This document shows, in pieces, positions 46,280 through 54,767 of a stretch of 64,000 nt of DNA. Origin of the DNA: Chromobacterium alkanivorans (GTDB lineage Bacteria; Pseudomonadota; Gammaproteobacteria; Burkholderiales; Chromobacteriaceae); assembly GCF_016937655.1 (NCBI RefSeq), contig NZ_JAFHKL010000005.1, forward strand, positions 274,222 through 338,221, read 5' to 3'. The first letter of the stretch is position 1. Each line of letters begins with the position of its first letter. The notes below the pieces were generated by a model that was not told the origin of the DNA, did no database searches, and saw only the letters and a program-made list of their open reading frames with translations. Both the position numbers and the translations under genes were made by a program.

Positions 46280-47035
46280 GTGGGAAGCAAACTGGCATTG
46301 GGCATCCTGGTCCTGGCGCTGTCGACGGCGCCCGCCGTCGGCAAGTCGCCGCTGGCGCGGGCCATCATCGAACCGGCCCACATCGTCGAGGCCATCAAGC
46401 TGCAACGGCAGGCGGACGAGGCCAAGGACAGGCCGCCGCAAAACGGCGAGCCATGGTTCGCGGTGCTGGAAGGCGAGCGGCCCGTCATCGTGACCGCGCC
46501 GCACGCCACTAGTCCGTTTCGTGAAGGACAATACCGCTTCTCCGACGGCGGCGGCACCGCGGCCCTGGCGGCGATGTTGCACCAACTGGCCGGCGTCACC
46601 GCGATCTACACCACCCGCGCTTCGCCGTCCGACCCCAATTACGAGGACGATAACGACTTCAAGCGCAAGCTGGCGGCGCTGGTCGCCAAACGGCGTCCGT
46701 TATTGGTGCTGGATCTGCACGGCAGCCATCCCTACCGGCCTTACGACGTGGACTTCGGCACCCTGAACGGAGCTTCGCTCTTGGGCAAGCCGGATTTGCT
46801 GCAAAAGCTGGAGCAAAACCTGAGGCAGCAGGGACTGTTGAACGTCTCCGACAACTACTTCGCCGCGTCCAAGCACCAGACCATCGCCAAGTTCGCCGCG
46901 AGCTTGGGCGTTCCCGCCATCCAGCTGGAAATCAGCAGCACCTGGCTCACGCCCTCGGACGGCAACCTGGCCGCGCATCGCTTCGCCCAGCTTTTGCAGG
47001 CGCTGGCGCGCTATGCGCGCGAGATAGAGCAATGA
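46280..47035 (+). CDS. N-formylglutamate amidohydrolase-like exported protein
   Basis: 251 residues with a GTG start at 46280 (GGGGAGGGGC ahead). Signal peptide LALGILVLALSTAPAVG. The domain shows VIVTAPHATSPFREG, a Glu-containing middle, LVLDLHGSHPYRPYDVDFGT and IQLEISSTW, the metal-binding pattern of the N-formylglutamate amidohydrolase family. Exported members probably act on peptide or peptidoglycan fragments; exact substrate unknown. It converges on queH. Confidence 0.7.
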   Translation: MGSKLALGILVLALSTAPAVGKSPLARAIIEPAHIVEAIKLQRQADEAKDRPPQNGEPWFAVLEGERPVIVTAPHATSPFREGQYRFSDGGGTAALAAMLHQLAGVTAIYTTRASPSDPNYEDDNDFKRKLAALVAKRRPLLVLDLHGSHPYRPYDVDFGTLNGASLLGKPDLLQKLEQNLRQQGLLNVSDNYFAASKHQTIAKFAASLGVPAIQLEISSTWLTPSDGNLAAHRFAQLLQALARYAREIEQ

Positions 47036-47047
47036 GGCGGGGACGCT

Positions 47048-47713
47048 TCAGGTCTGCTCGTCTTCGTCGCCGTAGTATTTGACGCCGAGGCGGATGGGCG
47101 CGCGGCCGGCTTCGCGGCGCTGGCGGTTGCTGTCGCGCAGGGAATAGGCGCAGCCGCAATATTCCTGCTGGTAAAACTGTTCGCGCTTGCTGATTTCTAT
47201 CATTCGCGCGGAACCGCCGCCCTTGCGCCAGTTGTATTCCCAATAGATCAGGCCGGGATAGCGCGCGGCCGCGCGCACGCCGCAGTCGTTGATCTGCTGC
47301 ATATTCTTCCAGCGCGAAATGCCCAGCGAACTGGTAATCACCGGAAAACCATGCTCGTGCGCGTACAGGGCGGTGCGTTCGAAGCGCATGTCGAAACACA
47401 TGGTGCAGCGAACGCCGCGCTCCGGCTCGTTTTCCATGCCCTTGGCGCGTTCGAACCAGTTGTCGCGGTCGTAATCCGCGTCCACGAAGGGGATGCCGAA
47501 CTGTTCGGCGAAGCGGATGTTCTCGTTCTTGCGCAGTTCGTACTCTTTCAGCGGGTGGATGTTGGGGTTGTAGAAGAAAATGGTGAAGTCGATGCCGGAA
47601 GCCTGCATGGCCTCCATCACTTCGCCGGAGCAGGGCGCGCAGCAGGAGTGCAGCAACACCTTGTCATGGCCGCCGGGCAAGGGCAGGGGCTTGCGCTCTA
47701 AGATCGGCGTCAT
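47048..47713 (-). CDS. queH: Epoxyqueuosine reductase QueH
   Basis: 221 residues from ATG 47711-47713 (an ATG five codons earlier is possible). Conserved Cys clusters: [10 protein letters not shown] near the start, CTMCFDMRF, and [10 protein letters not shown], which hold metal and Fe-S centres. QueH performs the last step of queuosine synthesis in tRNA, the alternative to QueG. Confidence 0.93.
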   Translation of the reverse strand: MTPILERKPLPLPGGHDKVLLHSCCAPCSGEVMEAMQASGIDFTIFFYNPNIHPLKEYELRKNENIRFAEQFGIPFVDADYDRDNWFERAKGMENEPERGVRCTMCFDMRFERTALYAHEHGFPVITSSLGISRWKNMQQINDCGVRAAARYPGLIYWEYNWRKGGGSARMIEISKREQFYQQEYCGCAYSLRDSNRQRREAGRAPIRLGVKYYGDEDEQT

Positions 47714-47792
47714 CCGGATTCGCTCCAATTTATGAAAACGGCAGATTATGTTGCCATCTCAATCTCGAATCAAGGCGAAACCGGGGCTGAGA

Positions 47793-49004
47793 TCAGGCGT
47801 CGTGCCAGCGGGAGCGGCTTGGGGAGACGCAACCCATGTCGGCCCCTTGCTTGTTTTTGAGCGATGGCGCGTGCACCACCAGCAAGGACGCGTCGTCCAG
47901 GATGGCTTCGTTTTGACGATGCCGCTGCAGCGCCTGCAATACGGTATTGCCGATCCGGCCAGGCCAGCCGGTCTCCACCGCCTTGATCACCCCGTCCAGG
48001 CCGAACATCTGGCCATTGTCCGCCTGGGCCTCGGTGATGCCGTCCGAGCAGACGACCAGTGCATGCTCCGGTTTCAGCATGCTGGTCTCCAGCGAACGGT
48101 CGAACTGCCGCGCCGCCAAAATTCCCAGAGGAGGGTGCTCGGAACGGAATTGCTTGATCTTGCGGCCTTGCGGATCAAACATCAGCGCGCAGGGAATCCC
48201 GCCGTTCCAGACCTGCACGCATTGGGCGGCGGCGTCGATCGCGATGAGGATGCCGGCGACGAAGCGGCCGAAGGGCAGCAGGCGATGCAGCTTGTCGTTA
48301 ATGGCCGCGGCGATGTCGCCCAGCGCCGCCTGAGTCTGCGCCAGGTCGTAAAAGCATTCCACCGCCGGAATTGCGCTGATGGCCGCGGTCAGGCCGTGGC
48401 CGGTGCAATCGGCCAGCATCAGGTATTCCCGGTCCCCGGCGCGGGCGTAGCAGACCAGGTCGCCGTTGAACTGAGAGGCGGGGCGCAGATGGCGCCAGAC
48501 ATGGGACGGCAGCTCCAGCTGTTGCCGGTTCAGGCGCTCGATCAATTCCAGCGCGTAGCTTTGCTCGCGCTCGTTGTTGAGGAAGTAACGCTCCAGGCGC
48601 ACCGCGTCCTGGTTGATCTGCCGCTGCATCTGGGCGATGCGCAGGAACACCTGGATCTTGGCCGTCAATAGGTCCGGGCTGACCGGCTTGGTCAGGTAGT
48701 CGTCGCCGCCGGCCTTGAGGCCCTCGATCAGGTCTTGCTGCTGGCTCAAGCCGGTCAGGAAGATGATGGGTACCCAGTGCTCGCCGAACAGGGTCCGCAA
48801 CTCCATCGTGGCTTGCAGCCCGTTCATCACCGGCATGATGATGTCCATCAGGATCAGGTCGTAGCCGACTTCCTTGCACATGGCGACGGCCTCCCGGCCG
48901 TTACCGGCGAGATCGCACCGATAACCCAGGTCTTCAACGAAAGTGCGGACCATCAAGCTATTGGTGGCGCTGTCGTCCACCAACAAAATTTTAGGCTGAG
49001 GCAT
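47793..49004 (-). CDS. Response regulator with PP2C/SpoIIE-type phosphatase domain
   Basis: 403 residues: receiver domain (LVDDSATNS, LILMDIIMPVMNG with phospho-acceptor Asp, FLTGLSQQQ, Lys in LTKPVSP), a coiled linker (about 120-160) and a SpoIIE-like serine phosphatase (FNGDLVCYARAGDREYLMLA, DCTGHGLTAAI, VVCSDGITEA). Such proteins control anti-sigma or STAS partner-switching. No partner gene is adjacent. Confidence 0.9.
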   Translation of the reverse strand: MPQPKILLVDDSATNSLMVRTFVEDLGYRCDLAGNGREAVAMCKEVGYDLILMDIIMPVMNGLQATMELRTLFGEHWVPIIFLTGLSQQQDLIEGLKAGGDDYLTKPVSPDLLTAKIQVFLRIAQMQRQINQDAVRLERYFLNNEREQSYALELIERLNRQQLELPSHVWRHLRPASQFNGDLVCYARAGDREYLMLADCTGHGLTAAISAIPAVECFYDLAQTQAALGDIAAAINDKLHRLLPFGRFVAGILIAIDAAAQCVQVWNGGIPCALMFDPQGRKIKQFRSEHPPLGILAARQFDRSLETSMLKPEHALVVCSDGITEAQADNGQMFGLDGVIKAVETGWPGRIGNTVLQALQRHRQNEAILDDASLLVVHAPSLKNKQGADMGCVSPSRSRWHDA

Positions 49005-49270
49005 GCGGTTTCCGTAACGTGTCAGGAAAGGGAAAGCAAGCGGAGCATAGGCGCCAATAATCCATTACATTGGCATCTCACTGTGGGTATAGCATATGAG
49101 AAGGGGCAATGGCGCACTGCGGCAATAAAAATCAGTCAACGTCGCGGATCGGACTTAGCCCGCGGCGATCAATTTCCGCCAAGGCGCGGGAAACACCGTG
49201 CTAGTATGCGGGTTTTGGCAGCGCAACGCGCGCGGCCCGTTTCATCCCAGAGAGCATCAGACCCCCGATC

Positions 49271-49756
49271 ATGAAATTCGCGACGCACACCATTGCGCTG
49301 GCTTTGAGCCTGGCGTTGATCAGCCCGGCCAGCCTGGCCGAACCCGAAGACATGCCTCTGCCCGGCGATGTGCAGATGGCGCCGGCGAGCAAGCCCGCGC
49401 GCAAGGCCGCTCCGGTCAAAACCATTCAGCAAGCCGAGCCCGTACGCGCCAGCCAGCAAGCCAAGCCGGCGCGCCAAGCCAAGACCAAGGCCAAGGCCAA
49501 GGCGAAATCCGCCAAGCAGGGCAAGCGCCAAGCCAAGGCCATCAGCGCCAAGCAAGCGCGTCACGGCAAGGCGGCCGTCAAGCCGGCGACTAAAAAATCG
49601 GCGCTCAAGAAATCAACGACCAAAAAGCCCCGCCACGCGACCAAAGCCGCGAAACGCGCGCCGCATAAGGCAAGCGCCAAAAAATCCAGCAAAAACAAAA
49701 CGGTAAGCAAACAGTCCAAAAAGACGCATAAAAAAGCGTCGAAAAAGGCGGGTTGA
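49271..49756 (+). CDS. Secreted Lys/Ala-rich basic protein, histone H1-like composition
   Basis: 161 residues. Signal peptide MKFATHTIALALSLALISPASLA; a short acidic stretch (EPEDMPLPGDVQM); then almost entirely Lys, Ala, Ser, Thr and Gln (TKAKAKAKSAKQGKRQAKA, KKSTTKKPRHATKAAKR). Low complexity like histone H1 or AlgP tails, but clearly exported. May bind nucleic acid, teichoic-like polymers or LPS. Homology assignment is unreliable because of the composition. Confidence 0.7.
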   Translation: MKFATHTIALALSLALISPASLAEPEDMPLPGDVQMAPASKPARKAAPVKTIQQAEPVRASQQAKPARQAKTKAKAKAKSAKQGKRQAKAISAKQARHGKAAVKPATKKSALKKSTTKKPRHATKAAKRAPHKASAKKSSKNKTVSKQSKKTHKKASKKAG

Positions 49757-49801
49757 CGGCTTGCCAAAGCGATTGAGGCGCGACATAATACGCCTCTCTT
49801 C

Positions 49802-49877
49802 GCCGGTGTAGCTCAGTTGGTAGAGCACCTGACTTGTAATCAGGGGGTCGCGAGTTCGATTCCTGCCGCCGGCACCA
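49802..49877 (+). tRNA. tRNA-Thr(TGT)
   Basis: 76 nt including an encoded CCA. Acceptor stem GCCGGTG/CGCCGGC, D-arm with AGCTCAGTTGGTAGAGC, anticodon arm CTGACTTGTAATCAG (anticodon TGT), T-arm GAGTTCGATTC. Folds fully. Confidence 0.98.
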
Positions 49878-49882
49878 ATAAA

Positions 49883-49920
49883 ATCAAGGGCTTACAGATT
49901 TATTTCTGTAAGCCCTTGAT
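49883..49920. terminator. Long hairpin directly after tRNA-Thr
   Basis: ATCAAGGGCTTACAG, ATTTATTT loop, CTGTAAGCCCTTGAT: a perfect 15-bp stem six bases after the tRNA. The T-run is on the minus strand side, so on the plus strand it may act as a processing or stability stem as well as a terminator. Confidence 0.75.
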
Positions 49921-50003
49921 GCATTTCAGGAAAAATATTAGACAGCAATGTCTAAATACATCCCGCCTTTATCCCTTACAAAACGCCATCCAGTGCCGCG
50001 TTT

Positions 50004-50155
50004 CTAGCATGCCCAAAACCCGTCCATTGTTTCGCCAAGCCGTCGTTTACCGCCTTGGATCTCGTCCTGCCGCTCTGTTTAGTCATTTTCATGGATTTTC
50101 TTGCAATTGGCATGCCCTAGCTGTTTTGACATCTGCTCAAGCAGGGTTAACTTGA
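50004..50155 (-). pseudogene. Possible tyrosine-recombinase (integrase) remnant beside tRNA-Thr
   Basis: On the minus strand this stretch reads LEQMSKQLGHANCKKIHEND, a stop, then a basic segment (TERQDEIQGGKRRLGETMDG) to a second stop. SKQLGHA resembles the conserved S-x-x-LGH region of phage integrases, and the site beside a tRNA 3' end is where integrases live. The match is short; this could be chance. The rest of 49921-50230 is AT-rich with no ORF. Confidence 0.35.
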
Positions 50156-50230
50156 ATATGTGCGAATTCAAGAATTAATATTGTACATTTTGATCCGGCT
50201 GGCCGCATGACTCCAATCAATCATTGTGAC

Positions 50231-50590
50231 TTACTCGGTGACTGACAAATGCTGTGTGCGCAGGGAGTGGGAGAGCGATCCCGGCGTCAGCCCGTAATTC
50301 GATATGAAATGACGAGTCAAATGGCTTTGATCCGCGAAGCCCGCGAGGTAAGACGCCTGGAGAAGCGAATGGCCCGCCATGATCAGGCGGCGCGCCATCT
50401 GCAGTTGACGCTGAAGACGATAGGCGTGCGGCGGCAGATGCATCGCAGCCTTGAATATGCGAAGAAAGTGGAAACGGCTCAACCCTGCTTCGGCAGCAAG
50501 CTCGGCGAGCGAGACAGGGATTTCCGGGTGAGTGTCGATGCGCTCCTTGGCTCTCGACAACTCCTTTCCGTGATAGTGCTTGGCGAACGA
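50231..50590 (-). pseudogene. AraC-family regulator, N-terminally truncated
   Basis: Only the C-terminal DNA-binding half remains: VSLAELAAEAGLSRFHFLRI and LLQASYLAGFADQSHLTRHF are the two helix-turn-helix segments. The frame extends upstream through KHYHGKELSRAKERID, still AraC-like, then meets transporter sequence read on the other strand. The sensor domain and the original start are gone. A product could still be made from an internal GTG/TTG or ATG, but regulation would be lost. Confidence 0.75.
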
Positions 50591-51115
50591 CCGGGACTAC
50601 GCTTGCTGATCAGCGTATTGTTCGCCACCCTCGGGGTGATGGCGGTAGGGTGGAAAGGCGGTGGAGCGTCGTCGTTGACCGGCATGCTCTACATCCTGGG
50701 AGCTGTCGTATGCGAGAGTGCGTCCATTCTGCTCAACAAGCGCATGCCGGTGCCACTCAAGCCATTGCTGCAGGCCACGACGATGACGGGATTGGGCCTG
50801 CTGGTGTCGCTGCCCGTTGCCTTCCTCGAACTGCCGGTTGCCGCACCCAGCACCGCAGCGATCGCAGCAGTCGTCTGGTACGCACTGGTGCCCACGGTCG
50901 GCGGCTTTTTGTTGTGGTACGGCGGAGTTGCGCGGGTGAGAGGGAGTGAGGCTGCGACATTTACCGCAGTCGCACCGCTGACGGCGGTTGTGCTTGCCGC
51001 GCTGGTGCTCGGCGAACAGATCGGATGGGTGCAGGCCCTTGGCGTGGCCGCCGTTATTCTCGCCATTCTCGTCCTCACATTCCCGATACAAGCCAAACCG
51101 AGGTCGCTGGCTTGA
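50565..51115 (+). pseudogene. EamA/DMT transporter, N-terminally truncated
   Basis: The reading frame carries the end of the first EamA repeat (LGERPGLRLLISVLFATLGV) and the whole second repeat (TGMLYILGAVVCESASILLN, ALVPTVGGFLLWYGGVARVR, VVLAALVLGEQIGWVQALGV). The first ~100 residues are missing; upstream in frame is the antisense of the AraC fragment, which only by chance stays open. It was originally divergent from that regulator. Confidence 0.8.
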
Positions 51116-51187
51116 CGGCGAGTCATTGCCCCTGGCCGCCGCTCACACATCTCAGGCACATGACGACACAAAGGCGAATTGCGAAAC

Positions 51188-51307
51188 ATGTACTTCAATC
51201 ACTCCGACGAAGTGTGGGATCGATTCCCGGAATTAGTGGCCCTGGTCTTGTTCGTTCGACAAGTGTGGTCTGCTGAGCGTAAGGCCGGCGTTTGCGGCGA
51301 ATATTGA
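51188..51307 (+). pseudogene. B3/4-domain protein fragment
   Basis: ATG 51188 reads MYFNHSDEVWDRFPELVALV and on for 39 codons to TGA. The opening matches B3/4 (tRNA-synthetase beta-like) proteins, which are over 200 residues. After the stop, another open piece (LSTGMSSDFAEEILHGATRV) follows without homology I recognise. The gene is truncated. The rest of 51116-51625 holds no intact gene. Confidence 0.5.
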
Positions 51308-51398
51308 GCGGACCTGTCGACGGGAATGAGTTCGGACTTTGCGGAGGAGATCTTACATGGTGCAACGCGCGTCGGCTTGATCATGCGATATGAGGAAA

Positions 51399-51432
51399 TA
51401 AAAAGCCCCCAGCCAAGCCTGGCCGGGGGGCA
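51399..51432 (-). terminator. Rho-independent terminator facing the cydAB genes
   Basis: CCCCC, A, GCC, loop, GGC, C, GGGGG with a run of A on the plus strand, so the T-run is on the minus strand. It lies about 195 bases after the cydB stop and likely ends that transcript. Confidence 0.8.
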
Positions 51433-51625
51433 TGGTCATAACAGGAGGCTGACATGAGGGTGCCAGCTACTGCCTGTTATAGGCGGGCAATCCGCTCGCT
51501 CGCTCTGACCAAAAGGCCGGCGACGCAGGGCGCTTTCCTTTCAGAGCCCTGGCCTTGCCCCTTGGCCAGTCATCCATATCGTCGCGCCGAGATCTTGCCT
51601 TGTTTGAGAGAGCGTAAACGGCCTG

Positions 51626-52639
51626 TCAGTGATAGCTCAACTCATCCGCCGCCTTGCCGCGAAAGAGGTGGTAGACAAAGCCGGTGTAAGCCAGCACCAG
51701 GGGCAAGACCACGATGGCGACCGCCAGAATTGCCCATAACGCTTCGGCGTCGCCGGCGGCCTGCCAGATCGACATCCGCCCGATGACGATGTCCGGAAAC
51801 ACGCTGTAAGCCAGCCCCCAGAACGACAGCAAGACGATGCCGACGCACAGGGCGAAGGGAAGCCAGCAGTAGCGATCGTCGCCTCGCGCCTGCCTGGCCG
51901 CAAGCCTAGGCAACAGCCAGCAGAGCAGGCCGAACAGGAAGGCGGCGCCGAGCGGCAGGGGCAGCAACATCAGCGTACGGGGCAGGGCGAACCATTTTGC
52001 GCAGATGGCGGGGCTGGCCAGCGGCGTGGCGATGGAAACCAGCGCCACCGAGCCGGCGGCGCCGAACAGCGCGCGGCGGGCCCAGGCGTAGGCGCGCGCC
52101 TGCAAGCTTCCGTCGGTTTTGAGAATGAGCCAGCTGGCGCCCAGTAGCACATAGGCGCAACACAGGCCGACGGCGCTCAAGCAGGCGAAGGCCCAGGCCT
52201 CGACGCCGGCGGCGAAACCGGTCAGATAGCGGCCCAGCATCAGGCCTTGCATGGCCGAGGCCAGCAAGGAGCCGGCGAAAAAGGCCGCATCCCACCAGGG
52301 CTGGTGCGGGTCGTGCGCCTTGACGCGGAAGTCGAAAGCCACGCCGCGCACGATCAGGCCGCCCAGCATTAGCGCCAGGGGCAGGTACAGTTCGGCGGAC
52401 ACCGCTTCGTTGGCAGCGGGAAAGGCGGCCAGCAACAGGCCTATCCCCAGCACCAACCAGGTTTCGTTGGCGTCCCAGAACGGTCCGATGCAGGCGATCA
52501 TCCGGTTCTTGTCCGGACGAGCGGCCTTGGGCAACAGCATGCCGATGCCCAGATCGTAGCCGTCCAGAATCACATAAATCAGCATCGCCAGCGTCAACAG
52601 TCCGGCAAAGACGATGGGCAGGCAGTAGCTCGCGCTCAT
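51626..52639 (-). CDS. cioB: Cytochrome bd-type quinol oxidase subunit II (CydB/CioB)
   Basis: 337 residues with eight or nine hydrophobic helices; typical opening (PIVFAGLLTLAMLIYVILDG YDLGIGML) and the conserved ANETWLVLG segment. Starts in an ATGA overlap with subunit I. With CydA it oxidises quinol and reduces oxygen; the partner's short Q-loop places it in the cyanide-insensitive branch. Confidence 0.92.
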   Translation of the reverse strand: MSASYCLPIVFAGLLTLAMLIYVILDGYDLGIGMLLPKAARPDKNRMIACIGPFWDANETWLVLGIGLLLAAFPAANEAVSAELYLPLALMLGGLIVRGVAFDFRVKAHDPHQPWWDAAFFAGSLLASAMQGLMLGRYLTGFAAGVEAWAFACLSAVGLCCAYVLLGASWLILKTDGSLQARAYAWARRALFGAAGSVALVSIATPLASPAICAKWFALPRTLMLLPLPLGAAFLFGLLCWLLPRLAARQARGDDRYCWLPFALCVGIVLLSFWGLAYSVFPDIVIGRMSIWQAAGDAEALWAILAVAIVVLPLVLAYTGFVYHLFRGKAADELSYH

Positions 52640-53973
52640 ATCCGTTTCTCCTCTAAACGCGTTGTCCGGTCGGCGGCGGCGGCCTTGCCCGCCATGTGGA
52701 ACAGCACGGCCACATAGCTGGCCACCAAGACCGCGTAGAGCGCCAGATACATGCCCAGACTGGACGTCAGCATGGCGGAGCTGGCGTGGCCGGCGGCCTG
52801 GGCGGTGGTCAGCACGCCGTTGACCAGCCAGGGCTGACGCCCCATTTCGCTGACGTACCAGCCGGCCAGCGTGGCGATCCAGCCGGAGAAGCTCATGCCG
52901 ACCAGGACGCGCAACAAGGGCTTCGGCAGTCTGCCGCGTTTTTTCAAGCGCCAGGCGGCCAGCCAGGCCGTCAGCAGCATCAAGGCGCCCATGCCGACCA
53001 TGGCGCGGAAGGACCAGAACACTTTGGCCACCGGCGGGTGCTGGGGAAAGGCGTCCAGGCCCTTGATTTCCCCATCCGGGTGGTGAGTCAGGATCAGGCT
53101 GGCCAGATGGGGGATGCCCAGCGCGTAGTCGTTGCTGCGAGTCGCTTCGTTAGGCAGGGCGAACAGCAGCAGCGGCACGGCCTTCTCCGTGCGCCAGACG
53201 CCTTCCATGGCCGCCAGCTTGGCCGGCTGGACTTCACGCGTTTTCAGTCCGTGCAGGTCGCCGGCGACAAATTGCAGGGGGATCAGCATCGCGGCGAGGT
53301 AGACGCCGGTTTTCAAGGCCAGCCGGTTGCCTGTGCCATCGTCGCCGCGCAATTGGCGATAGGCGGACAGGCCGGCCAGCAGGAAGGCCGCGGTGAGGCC
53401 GGAGGCGATCAGCATGTGGGCAAAGCGGTAGGGTGCGGAAGGGTTGAAGATGACCTGCAACCAGCTGGTCACCACCGCGTGGCCGTCCACCATCTTGAAG
53501 CCCGCCGGCGTCTGCATCCATGAGTTCAGCGTCAGGATCCAGAAGGTGGACAAGGTGTTGCCGAAGGCCACCAGCAAGGTGGCCGCGGTGTGGGCGCGCT
53601 CTGACAGCCGGGGGCGGCCGAACAGCATCACGCCCAGGAAGGTGGCCTCCAGGAAGAAGGCGGTCAGGATTTCATAGGACAGCAACGGCCCGGCGATATT
53701 GCCGGCCACGCGCATGAAGCCGGGCCAGTTGGTGCCGAACTGAAAGCTCATGGTGGCGCCGCTGACCACGCCCAAGGCGAAGGACAGCGCGAACACCTTG
53801 ATCCAGAAGTGGTAGGCGTCCATCCAGCCTTGCCGGCCGCTCGCGGCGTAGCGCAGCTTGAAGAACAGCAGCAGCCAGCCCAGCGCCACGTTGATGCTGG
53901 GGAAAAGAATATGAAAGCTGATATTGGCGCCGAATTGCATTCGCGCCAGCGTCAGCGCGTCGAATCCGTTCAT
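52636..53973 (-). CDS. cioA: Cytochrome bd-type quinol oxidase subunit I (CydA/CioA, cyanide-insensitive type)
   Basis: 445 residues from ATG 53971-53973; the longer open frame upstream is non-coding. Haem-ligand His in FGANISFHILFPS, conserved SGATMSFQFGTNWPGF, and GRQPWLVNGVLTT. The Q-loop is short and the protein about 75 residues shorter than E. coli CydA, as in CioA. This oxidase lets cells respire in the presence of cyanide or at low oxygen. It lies downstream of the bufferin operon on the same strand with a repeat element between. Confidence 0.93.
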   Translation of the reverse strand: MNGFDALTLARMQFGANISFHILFPSINVALGWLLLFFKLRYAASGRQGWMDAYHFWIKVFALSFALGVVSGATMSFQFGTNWPGFMRVAGNIAGPLLSYEILTAFFLEATFLGVMLFGRPRLSERAHTAATLLVAFGNTLSTFWILTLNSWMQTPAGFKMVDGHAVVTSWLQVIFNPSAPYRFAHMLIASGLTAAFLLAGLSAYRQLRGDDGTGNRLALKTGVYLAAMLIPLQFVAGDLHGLKTREVQPAKLAAMEGVWRTEKAVPLLLFALPNEATRSNDYALGIPHLASLILTHHPDGEIKGLDAFPQHPPVAKVFWSFRAMVGMGALMLLTAWLAAWRLKKRGRLPKPLLRVLVGMSFSGWIATLAGWYVSEMGRQPWLVNGVLTTAQAAGHASSAMLTSSLGMYLALYAVLVASYVAVLFHMAGKAAAADRTTRLEEKRI

Positions 53974-54069
53974 GAGGGGCTCCAGAAGAGTTGCGGAGGG
54001 GCGTTCTGCGGCGATGAAAAAGACTGAGCTCGCCGCCGCGGGACAGAGCGGCGCAACGCGGTCAGTTTC

Positions 54070-54156
54070 ACGACTGAGGCAAGGCGCGCCGACGCAGGCC
54101 GCACTTGAGCACGGCAAGTCGGCGCGACGCAGGATCAGGGGTTTTAGCGGATCTAA
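54070..54156 (-). repeat. Short inverted-repeat element, family B, copy 2 (one end preserved)
   Basis: Read on the minus strand it begins TTAGATCCGCTAAAACCCCT and includes CTGCGTCGGCGCGCCTTG, matching the copy at 13147-13264. The far end has no recognisable terminal repeat or TTA, so this copy is truncated or diverged. The TTAG at its start contains the TAG stop of the doxX gene. Confidence 0.65.
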
Positions 54157-54737
54157 GCGGCGTAGCGTTTGCGCAGCCAGTAATCCAGGCTGACGTAGCG
54201 GCCACCGCCGTAGAAGAACAGCACCAGCAGCATGACGAAGTAGGTGGCGGCGAACTCCATCCCGTTGTTCAGGATGACCGGATCGCCCAGCTCGGTGATG
54301 TAGTTGTACCGGCCGGGGAAGTTCTCAGCCAGCCAGGACAGGAAGCCGGCCAGCCGCTGACTGGACTCCATGTCCTTGGCGGCGATGGCCAGCCAGCCGC
54401 GCGGCAGGTGCACCATGGCGCTGGCCGCGCTCATCAGCACCATCATCGGGATGGCCATCACGCGGGTGAACAGCCCCAGCGCGATGCAGACCAGGCCCAG
54501 CACCTCGGTGGCCGCGGCCAGGAAGGCGAACAGAACAGGGAAGGGTAGGCCCAGGCCGCCTTCGCTGGCCGGCGCGCCGAACCAGTTCACCGCCTCGCTG
54601 AAGCCGACCACCTTGGAGTGGGCGCCGACATAGATCACCGGCAGCAGGTAGAGCCGGATGCCCAGCAGGGCGATGAAGTCGTATTGCTTGCAGGCGGCAA
54701 GCGCCCGGTCGAAACCATTCATTATCTTGGCAATCAT
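54153..54737 (-). CDS. DoxX family membrane protein
   Basis: 194 residues with four hydrophobic helices (about 20-40, 65-90, 92-112, 160-180) and the DoxX pattern (LLGIRLYLLPVIYVGAHSKV, FAFLAAATEVLGLVCIALGL). DoxX proteins of this kind commonly close DUF2282/DUF692/DUF2063 clusters and are thought to assist redox or export of the modified peptide. It follows the DUF2063 gene by 30 bases. Stop codon lies in a repeat element. Confidence 0.88.
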   Translation of the reverse strand: MIAKIMNGFDRALAACKQYDFIALLGIRLYLLPVIYVGAHSKVVGFSEAVNWFGAPASEGGLGLPFPVLFAFLAAATEVLGLVCIALGLFTRVMAIPMMVLMSAASAMVHLPRGWLAIAAKDMESSQRLAGFLSWLAENFPGRYNYITELGDPVILNNGMEFAATYFVMLLVLFFYGGGRYVSLDYWLRKRYAA

Positions 54738-54767
54738 TTTCGTACTCCTTGAATTGGGCGGCCGGCG

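Noticed and set aside
49817..50155. 112-residue ORF after 49817
   Set aside because: It starts inside tRNA-Thr and reads through the following hairpin.
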